This document shows positions 55,192 to 64,000 of a stretch of 64,000 bases of DNA, piece by piece (positions within the stretch are counted from its first letter, which is position 1; every line of letters starts with the position of its first letter). Under the pieces are notes generated by a model, which worked only from the letters and a program-made list of their open reading frames with translations, did no database searches and was not told the origin of the DNA. The translations under genes were made by a program, and so were the position numbers. Source of the DNA: Shewanella marina JCM 15074. Its GTDB lineage: Bacteria; Pseudomonadota; Gammaproteobacteria; Enterobacterales; Shewanellaceae. The stretch covers positions 62,001 through 126,000 of the forward strand of contig NZ_BALM01000005.1 of the NCBI RefSeq assembly GCF_000614975.1. Reading direction: 5' to 3'.

Positions 55192-57474
55192 ATGAACAGT
55201 AATATGACAGTCACTAAACGTAGTGGCGAACGTGAATCAATTGATTTAGAAAAAATCCATCGTGTTATCGCTTGGGCTGCAGAAGATCTAGACAATGTTT
55301 CTGTATCTGAAGTTGAATTACGTTCTCATCTGCAATTTTTTGATGGCATTCCTACAGAAGCAATTCATGAGACAATCATTAAAGCCGCTGCGGATTTAAT
55401 TTCTCCAGAGACGCCTGATTATCAATTTTTAGCTGCACGCTTGGCTATTTTTCATCTACGTAAAAAAGCCTTTGGCCAATTTGAGCCACCGTCATTGTAC
55501 GATCACGTAGTCAACCTCGTTGAACTAGGCAAATATGATCAACATATTTTACAAGATTACAGCCGTGAAGAACTTGATACTTTAGATAGCTATATTGACC
55601 ACTGGCGCGATATGCGTTTTTCATATGCCGCAGTTAAGCAGCTTGAAGGTAAGTATTTAGTACAAAACCGTGTGACTCATGAAGTTTATGAGAGCGCACA
55701 GTTTCTATATATCCTGATTGCAGCATGTTTATTTGCAAAATATCCAAAAGAAACACGTCTAAGCTATATCAAAGATTTTTACGATGCTGTTTCTACCTTT
55801 AAAATCTCATTACCGACACCTATTATGTCGGGTGTGCGTACGCCTACTCGCCAGTTCAGCTCATGCGTTCTGATTGAGTGTGATGATAGCCTAGATTCAA
55901 TCAATGCAACGTCGTCAGCCATTGTAAAATATGTCAGCCAACGAGCAGGTATTGGTATTAATGCTGGCCGTATTCGTGCGTTAGGTAGCCCTATTCGTGG
56001 TGGTGAGGCTTTCCATACCGGTTGTTTACCATTTTATAAGCATTTCCAAACTGCAGTGAAATCATGCTCACAAGGCGGTGTTCGTGGCGGTGCGGCTACC
56101 CTCTTTTACCCAATTTGGCATTTAGAAGTCGAATCACTATTAGTATTGAAGAATAACCGCGGTGTTGAAGATAACCGTATTCGTCACCTAGATTACGGCG
56201 TGCAATTAAATAAATTGATGTATACCCGTCTAATTAAAGGCGAGAAAATTAGTTTATTTAGCCCATCAGATGTACCTGGTTTATACGATGCATTTTTTGC
56301 TGATCAAGCTAAGTTTGACCGTTTATATGTGCAGTATGAACAAGACAGCAGTATCCGCCGTAAAGAGATCAGCGCTGTAGAGCTATTCTCATTACTTATG
56401 CAAGAACGAGCATCTACTGGCCGAATCTATATTCAAAACGTGGACCACTGTAATACGCATAGTCCATTTGATCCTGCTCAAGCACCAATTAGACAATCTA
56501 ATTTATGTTTAGAGATTTCATTGCCAACTAAACCGTTAAAACAGATTGATGATGAGAATGGCGAAATTGCCCTTTGTACTTTATCAGCCTTGAACCTTGG
56601 TGCCATTGAAAGTCTGGATGAACTAGAAAAATTAGCCGATATCGCAATTCGTGCGCTTGATAGCTTGCTTGATTATCAGGACTATCCAATTAAAGCAGCT
56701 GAAATTGCCTCAATGAACCGTCGTACTTTAGGGATTGGCGTCATTAACTTTGCTAACTATATTGCTAAGCATGGTAAAAAATACTCCGATGGTAGTGCTA
56801 ATAACTTGACTCATAAAGCATTTGAGGCGATTCAATACTACTTATTAAAAGCGAGTATGCAGCTGGCTAAAGAGAAAGGTGCTTGTCCATTATTTAATGA
56901 GACAACTTATAGCCAAGGTCTTTTGCCGATCGATACTTATAAGTCTGCAATTGACCAAATTTGTGATGAACCATTACATATGGATTGGGAGACATTACGT
57001 CAAGATATCCTTAAGTATGGTGTGCGTAACTCAACAGTATCCGCATTAATGCCATCGGAAACATCATCGCAAATTTCAAATGCAACTAACGGTATTGAAC
57101 CACCACGTGGTCTTATTAGTGTTAAAGCCAGTAAAGATGGGCAATTAAAGCAAGTAGTACCTGATTTTGACGAGTTAAAAGATAAGTATGAGTTACTTTG
57201 GTCAATGCCAAGTAATGAGGGATACTTACAACTTGTTGGTATTATGCAGAAGTTTATCGATCAAGCTATATCAGCTAACACCAACTATGACCCAAGTCGT
57301 TTCCCAAGTAATAAAGTACCCATGCAGGTATTATTAAAAGATTTGTTAACGGCATACAAGCTAGGCGTTAAAACCCTTTATTATCATAACACTCGTGACG
57401 GTGCCTCTGATCAACACGACGAAATTACCAGTGTTGAAATAGAAGACGATAGCTGCACTTCTTGTAAGATTTAA
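55192..57474 (+). CDS. nrdA: Class Ia ribonucleotide reductase, alpha subunit
   Basis: A 760-residue catalytic subunit that reduces ribonucleoside diphosphates. The N-terminal ATP cone begins MNSNMTVTKRSGERESIDLEKIHRV. Active-site cysteines are in RQFSSCVLIECDD and ALCTLSALNLGA, with NLCLEI between them; the C-terminal redox pair is in DDSCTSCKI. Length and motifs are like E. coli NrdA. nrdB and yfaE follow closely. The upstream region has NrdR-type boxes. Confidence 0.96.
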   Translation: MNSNMTVTKRSGERESIDLEKIHRVIAWAAEDLDNVSVSEVELRSHLQFFDGIPTEAIHETIIKAAADLISPETPDYQFLAARLAIFHLRKKAFGQFEPPSLYDHVVNLVELGKYDQHILQDYSREELDTLDSYIDHWRDMRFSYAAVKQLEGKYLVQNRVTHEVYESAQFLYILIAACLFAKYPKETRLSYIKDFYDAVSTFKISLPTPIMSGVRTPTRQFSSCVLIECDDSLDSINATSSAIVKYVSQRAGIGINAGRIRALGSPIRGGEAFHTGCLPFYKHFQTAVKSCSQGGVRGGAATLFYPIWHLEVESLLVLKNNRGVEDNRIRHLDYGVQLNKLMYTRLIKGEKISLFSPSDVPGLYDAFFADQAKFDRLYVQYEQDSSIRRKEISAVELFSLLMQERASTGRIYIQNVDHCNTHSPFDPAQAPIRQSNLCLEISLPTKPLKQIDDENGEIALCTLSALNLGAIESLDELEKLADIAIRALDSLLDYQDYPIKAAEIASMNRRTLGIGVINFANYIAKHGKKYSDGSANNLTHKAFEAIQYYLLKASMQLAKEKGACPLFNETTYSQGLLPIDTYKSAIDQICDEPLHMDWETLRQDILKYGVRNSTVSALMPSETSSQISNATNGIEPPRGLISVKASKDGQLKQVVPDFDELKDKYELLWSMPSNEGYLQLVGIMQKFIDQAISANTNYDPSRFPSNKVPMQVLLKDLLTAYKLGVKTLYYHNTRDGASDQHDEITSVEIEDDSCTSCKI

Positions 57475-57493
57475 TAAATTCGGATTAACTATT

Positions 57494-57513
57494 CAGGAGC
57501 CATTTGGCTCCTG
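57494..57513 (+). other. Intercistronic hairpin between nrdA and nrdB
   Basis: A perfect CAGGAGCC-ATTT-GGCTCCTG stem-loop with no U tract, 20 bases after the nrdA stop and 17 before the nrdB ATG. It may protect or process the mRNA and set the subunit ratio. Confidence 0.6.
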
Positions 57514-57530
57514 CTGCGATGGACACTATT

Positions 57531-58661
57531 ATGGCCTATTCAACATTTTGTCAGACTCCAAATGATGCAACCAAAGAACCGATGTTTTTCGGTCAATCAG
57601 TTAACGTTGCTCGTTATGACCAACAACGCTATCAGGTATTTGAAAAACTAATTGAAAAGCAATTATCATTTTTCTGGCGCCCAGAAGAAGTTGACGTAAG
57701 TCGCGATAAAATTGACTATGCTATGTTGCCTGATCATGAGCAACATATCTTTATCTCGAATTTGAAATACCAAACATTATTAGATTCGATTCAGGGACGT
57801 TCTCCAAACGTCGCATTTTTACCTTTGGTATCAATTCCAGAGTTAGAAACATGGATTGAAACTTGGTCATTTTCAGAGACTATTCACTCTCGTTCATACA
57901 CGCATATTATTCGTAATATCGTTAACGACCCTTCAATCATATTTGATGACATCGTAACCAACGAAGAGATCTTAAAGCGCGCCGGTGATATTTCTTGTTA
58001 CTACGATGACTTAATTGAGTTAACTAATGCCTACAATTTATTAGGTGAAGGAACTCATACCGTTCATGGCAAAACCCTTGAAGTCAATTTACGTGCAATT
58101 AAAAAATCATTATATCTTTGCATGATGTCAGTTAACGCTTTAGAAGCAATTCGCTTCTATGTCAGTTTTGCTTGTTCATTTGCATTTGCTGAACGCAAAC
58201 TAATGGAAGGTAATGCTAAGATTATTCGCTTAATTGCCCGTGATGAAGCCCTTCACCTAAATGGTACTCAACACATCATTACCCTAATGCAAGGCGGTAA
58301 AGATGATCCAGAAATGGCAGAGATTGCAGCCGAATGCGAGCAGCAAGCTTATGACTTATTCCTAAAAGCGGCTGAACAAGAGAAAGAATGGGCTAAATAT
58401 CTGTTTAAAGATGGTTCAATGATTGGTATGAATGAAAACATTCTATGCCAATATGTAGAATACATTACTAACCAGCGTATGAAGTCAGTTAATCTTGCTG
58501 AACCTTATACCCAAACAAGTAACCCACTTCCGTGGATGAAAAACTGGTTAGAAAGTGATGCAGTACAAGTTGCCCCGCAAGAAGTAGAAGTATCGTCTTA
58601 TCTAGTTGGCCAAATTGATGCCAAAGTTGATGCAAGTGAGTTTGCTGATTTTGACCTTTAA
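57531..58661 (+). CDS. nrdB: Class Ia ribonucleotide reductase, beta subunit
   Basis: A 376-residue subunit with the diiron-tyrosyl radical. [18 protein letters not shown] has the radical tyrosine, and [39 protein letters not shown] the iron-binding residues. The tail [19 protein letters not shown] fits E. coli NrdB. ATG 57531 (MAYSTFCQT) matches the family start; a TTG 27 bases upstream is in frame but lies in the hairpin. yfaE overlaps the end. Confidence 0.96.
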   Translation: MAYSTFCQTPNDATKEPMFFGQSVNVARYDQQRYQVFEKLIEKQLSFFWRPEEVDVSRDKIDYAMLPDHEQHIFISNLKYQTLLDSIQGRSPNVAFLPLVSIPELETWIETWSFSETIHSRSYTHIIRNIVNDPSIIFDDIVTNEEILKRAGDISCYYDDLIELTNAYNLLGEGTHTVHGKTLEVNLRAIKKSLYLCMMSVNALEAIRFYVSFACSFAFAERKLMEGNAKIIRLIARDEALHLNGTQHIITLMQGGKDDPEMAEIAAECEQQAYDLFLKAAEQEKEWAKYLFKDGSMIGMNENILCQYVEYITNQRMKSVNLAEPYTQTSNPLPWMKNWLESDAVQVAPQEVEVSSYLVGQIDAKVDASEFADFDL

Positions 58662-58959
58662 TAAGCCTCCTATTGTCAGCTTACAAGGTCAACCTGTGTT
58701 GCTCTATACTCAGCAACACAATAGCTTGCTAGCTGCACTAGAATTTAAAAGAGTGCGTATTTTTTCTGAGTGCCGCAACGGTTTTTGCGGCGCTTGCAAA
58801 ACCAAACTCATCTCTGGTCAAGTTAAATATAAATTTGAACCAATAGCGACGCTAGCCGCTGATGAATGTTTACCCTGCTGTTGTCAGCCCGTTACTGATA
58901 TCAATTTAGATCTTAGTGCCGATGGCGTTGATGTTGTGACCAATAAACAAACTGCATAA
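58651..58959 (+). CDS. yfaE: YfaE-type 2Fe-2S ferredoxin for NrdB maintenance
   Basis: A small plant-type ferredoxin; the cysteines are in [15 protein letters not shown] and CLPCCCQP, the Cx4Cx2C...C pattern. It aligns with E. coli YfaE, which supplies electrons to rebuild the NrdB radical. The start is uncertain: a TTG at 58651 gives the family-like [11 protein letters not shown] and overlaps nrdB, while ATG 58630, GTG 58636 and others further up are also in frame. A terminator follows. Co-transcribed with nrdAB. Confidence 0.87.
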   Translation: MTFNKPPIVSLQGQPVLLYTQQHNSLLAALEFKRVRIFSECRNGFCGACKTKLISGQVKYKFEPIATLAADECLPCCCQPVTDINLDLSADGVDVVTNKQTA

Positions 58960-58970
58960 GCACATTCTTT

Positions 58971-59001
58971 AAAAAAACCTGCATTATTGCAGGTTTTTTT
59001 A
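58971..59001 (+). terminator. Terminator after nrdAB-yfaE
   Basis: AAAAAAACCTGCA/TGCAGGTTTTTTT stem just past yfaE. Confidence 0.92.
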
Positions 59002-59054
59002 TCTCTAAAATCAAAGACTAAAAAATTATTACTGAAAAACTCTGCTTGATTAAG

Positions 59055-59092
59055 ATTATACATATTGTTGTATATGCAACAATATGTATAAT
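59055..59092. promoter_or_regulatory. 38-bp inverted repeat, probable MarR operator
   Basis: The arm ATTATACATATTGTTG (59055-59070) and its exact inverse CAACAATATGTATAAT (59077-59092) flank a six-base centre. It ends 22 bp before the HlyD-type start, so it overlaps the promoter or leader. The last gene of this operon encodes a MarR regulator, which would bind here. Confidence 0.75.
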
Positions 59093-59114
59093 AATGGCAT
59101 ATACGGAGAAAATC

Positions 59115-60164
59115 ATGTCAGAAAAAATTTACCAATATTTGCTATACACAGTGCTTATATCAACACTGAGTTTCTGTGGCTTTTTAGTGTTCTCAGATAA
59201 TAACGCTCCTTTTACCACCTCTGCCACGCTTGAATATGGCGTCAGTGATGTCAACGCCAATGTTTCAGGCTCATTAACCAACTTATGGGTCCACAATGGC
59301 CAGCAAGTGGAAAAAGGCCAATTACTGTTCAGCATTGACGATAACAATTACAAAATAGCACTGGCTGCTGCAGAAGCTGAGTTAGAACTTGCACAGCAAA
59401 ACCAAGCATCACTGCTGTATCAAATTGCAAATGCAAAACAGGTGGCATTACAAAAAGCGGCTGAACACAAAAAAAGTGTAAGTGACCTACATCGATACCA
59501 ACAATTAGCAGCCAAAAATCTGATTAGCAAACAAGAGCTAGAACAGTATCAAACCCAAGCTCAGATCAGTGCTGCGGCAGATGCAGCAGCAAGTGCAAAT
59601 GTGGCTCAATTACAAGCAAAATTAGGTCAGAACGGTCAAGATGCTCAGTTAACTATTGCTCAAAATAAAGTCGCGCAAGCAAAACTTAATTTAAGTTATA
59701 CCCAAGTAAAAGCGCCAATTAGTGGCATAGTGACCAGTTTGCAATTACAACTTGGCAATTATATTCATGCTGGTAGTTCAGAAATGTTTATTGCTAACCC
59801 ACATAATAATTGGATTAGTGCTGACTTTGATGAAAAAGGTATGGCAAAACTTAATATAAAACAATCCGTATTAGTGGTTTTTGATGCGATACCTGGCAAA
59901 GTATTTAATGGTCAGATAAGCAGTAAAGACAGTGCCGTATATAACCCATCAGCTAAAAGTAACCAATTAGTTGATATTCAAACCAGTACCCGTTGGATAA
60001 GACCACAACAACAAGTTCGCTTTAGAGTGAATCTATCACAACCGCAAATGCAGTTATTTTCGGGTGCGAAAGCGACTGTCATGGTTGAACAACCTCATGG
60101 TCTTAATCACTATGTAGCTAAAGTCTGGATGTTTGTCGTCGCTCAGTTTCGTTATCTTTATTAA
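59115..60164 (+). CDS. HlyD-family membrane fusion protein
   Basis: A 349-residue periplasmic adaptor with one N-terminal membrane segment (YLLYTVLISTLSFCGFLVF). A biotinyl-lipoyl half is seen in NVSGSLTNLWVHNGQQVEKGQLLFSID; a long Ala/Gln-rich coiled-coil hairpin covers residues 75-190, and LNLSYTQVKAPISGIVTSLQLQLGNYI is the second lipoyl half. It resembles AaeA/EmrA-type adaptors. ATG 59115 with an ACGGAGA site is chosen over an upstream in-frame start at 59046 that would cover the operator. It works with the DUF2955 protein encoded next. Confidence 0.87.
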   Translation: MSEKIYQYLLYTVLISTLSFCGFLVFSDNNAPFTTSATLEYGVSDVNANVSGSLTNLWVHNGQQVEKGQLLFSIDDNNYKIALAAAEAELELAQQNQASLLYQIANAKQVALQKAAEHKKSVSDLHRYQQLAAKNLISKQELEQYQTQAQISAAADAAASANVAQLQAKLGQNGQDAQLTIAQNKVAQAKLNLSYTQVKAPISGIVTSLQLQLGNYIHAGSSEMFIANPHNNWISADFDEKGMAKLNIKQSVLVVFDAIPGKVFNGQISSKDSAVYNPSAKSNQLVDIQTSTRWIRPQQQVRFRVNLSQPQMQLFSGAKATVMVEQPHGLNHYVAKVWMFVVAQFRYLY

Positions 60165-60169
60165 TCATC

Positions 60170-61154
60170 ATGATAAAATTATCTCAAACTCATAAAGATG
60201 CGATTCGTATTGCTTTAATCATTACCATCAGCATGTTAATTGGTAAGTTTTGTAATTTTCACAGTCCAGTCTATTTTGCGTTATATCCGTGCATTATTGC
60301 GACCAAAATCAAAGACTATAGTTGGCGTGGTTTAGTAAAAACATTATTGCCAACACTCATTGCTGCTACAGGCGCATTATTGGTGGTTGAATTTTTTTCA
60401 ACACACCCATTTATAATGTGGACGTTAACGCTATTAATGATCGATTTTATGCGCAAGAAAGCCAATACTGCAATAAAGCGAGCGGGCTTAATAATGCCAA
60501 TGTTTAACTGGATTTTAATTGTGATTTTTGCGCAGCAAACCAGTATCGATTTACCCACCAATTTATATAATATTATGGCGGCCAGTATCACCACCATCAT
60601 GTTAACTAAACTGATGGTTAAAATATTACCGCCTGCCAAGCATAAATTTGTTGCTCCTAAGATTGAGCCGGTCACCTATCAGCAGCGTTTTATTGCTGTA
60701 ACGAGTATTGGTTTAGGTTGTGCTATCTTAATGAATATCAATTTGTTATCAGCAACCTTCTGTTTAGTCCCTGTGATTATTGCGGTATCTCAACCTTCAC
60801 TTGAGCAATTTCATACAGTTGTAAAGCAGCGATTTATCACGCAATTGGGTGGCTGTGCAATTGCGGTTCTTTTTGCATTTGCTATGATGGGGCAGCAGCA
60901 ACATATTGTTCTATATGGCGTTACTTTACTTGCATTACTTATCTTTATGAGCACGATGTTTGTCCGAAGTGACATATCGATGAAAGATATTCATTCAGAC
61001 GCCATGTTAGCAACCGTATTACCAATACAACTGTATATCACCCCGACTGATATGGGGATCCAGAATAGCTTAATGCGAGGTTGGGAGCTTGCAGTGACTT
61101 TAGCCATTCTATTAACTATCTATTTTATTGTGAAACCAAAAAATCAGAGGCTTT

Positions 61155-61168
<14 letters not shown>
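60170..61168 (+). CDS. DUF2955-type inner-membrane protein (FUSC-like)
   Basis: A 332-residue protein with about nine to ten membrane segments, among them ALIITISMLIGKF, LLPTLIAATGALLVVEF, and LAVTLAILLTIYFIV at the C-terminus. The arrangement next to an HlyD adaptor is typical of DUF2955 proteins, distant relatives of AaeB/FUSC aromatic-acid exporters. It is presumed to form the efflux part with the HlyD protein. The substrate is unknown. Starts five bases after the HlyD stop; overlaps marR by 14 bases. Confidence 0.77.
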
Positions 61169-63616
<2,448 letters not shown>

Positions 63617-63779
63617 TCAAACATCCTTTTAAAACACTTGATTAAAACTAGCATACCTGCGAGTTAATTTAACCTCAAGCCTACAACTATAACAATTTAT
63701 ATACGGTTACATTTATTTTTAACTATCTCACTGATTTTAAGTTAGAATTGTCTTATAAGATCATATCTAAGGAATACAA

Positions 63780-64000
63780 ATGTCTGATAAACCGTCATTT
63801 TTGAGGCGTTGTCTAAGCTTTATTTGGAACTCGATTAACTTTATTAGAAAAGCTTTTTTGAATTTAATCTTCTTTGGTATTTTAATCGCTATTGTTGTCT
63901 CCGTTACCAGTGAAGAAGAGATCTCTATTAATAAAGGCTCTGCATTAGTACTTAATCTACAAGGCAAAATTGTCGATCAAAAACGTCCAATTGATCCTTA
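63780..64000 (+). CDS. sppA: Signal peptide peptidase SppA (protease IV), N-terminal part
   Basis: The first 73 codons of a gene that leaves the window. It starts MSDKPSFLRRCLSFIWNSIN, a membrane helix follows (NLIFFGILIAIVVSVTS), and SALVLNLQGKIVDQKRP opens the first periplasmic domain. The layout matches the SppA family (E. coli: RFIAGFFKW..., LLLDISGVIVDK). An AAGGAAT site precedes the ATG. Catalytic Lys and Ser lie outside the window. Confidence 0.8.
   Translation, partial: MSDKPSFLRRCLSFIWNSINFIRKAFLNLIFFGILIAIVVSVTSEEEISINKGSALVLNLQGKIVDQKRPIDP

Noticed and set aside
63767..63967. 66-codon minus-strand frame at the right end
   Set aside because: It lies opposite the sppA N-terminus, which has a start, ribosome site and membrane helix.

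Overview
The window is AT-rich gammaproteobacterial chromosome, most likely Shewanella or a close relative. This rests on gene order and protein resemblance, not on a database search. The order fnr(etrA)-uspE-ttcA, the order pyrF-lapB-lapA-ihfB-rpsA-cmk-aroA-aminotransferase-serC-gyrA-ubiG-gph-nrdA-nrdB-yfaE, and a Gram-negative sortase with its own LPxTA substrate all fit that genus. I see no prophage, CRISPR array, rRNA, tRNA or insertion sequence.

Layout. 0-5 kb: the end of fnr, uspE, ttcA, a DUF3861 gene divergent from a MarR regulator across clear dyad operators, a small membrane protein, a DUF2987 protein and bax. 5-10.5 kb: a yvcK-type gene converging on a RES/Xre toxin-antitoxin pair, a lipoprotein, and the lysine acetyltransferase gene patZ. 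10.5-19 kb: eptA, ecotin, a sortase and its substrate, a lasT-type RNA methyltransferase, an S41 lipoprotein protease and a RecQ-family helicase coupled to a small protein. 19-28 kb: a LysR regulator, the glycyl-radical pair yjjI/yjjW, a HelD-like helicase in two frames behind an unknown 168-residue protein, a lone tyrosine recombinase, and tapT. 28-34.5 kb: emrD, pssA, a 58-residue membrane protein, dacB and an acyl-CoA dehydrogenase. 34.8-39.7 kb: an atoDABE cluster for acetoacetate/short-chain fatty acids with a LysR regulator. 39.8-59 kb: housekeeping genes. 59-61.6 kb: a MarR-controlled HlyD/DUF2955 export operon preceded by a 38-bp dyad. 61.6-64 kb: fadH and the start of sppA.

How genes fit together. 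Lipid and acyl-CoA metabolism recurs (the DECR-type SDR, fadH, the acyl-CoA dehydrogenase, atoDABE, pssA). lapA/lapB, eptA, dacB and bax concern the envelope. nrdA-nrdB-yfaE is a complete class Ia ribonucleotide reductase unit with a plausible tandem NrdR operator.

The most important caution concerns sequence quality. At least nine genes (patZ twice, ecotin, yjjI, ihfB, rpsA, the aspartate/tyrosine aminotransferase, ubiG, gph, and probably marR and helD) are broken by one-base indels. In almost every case one base in a short run of identical bases restores a full-length, family-typical protein. Because rpsA is normally essential and all lesions have the same form, sequencing or consensus error explains this better than gene decay. 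Pseudogene labels below mean only that the frame is broken in this sequence.
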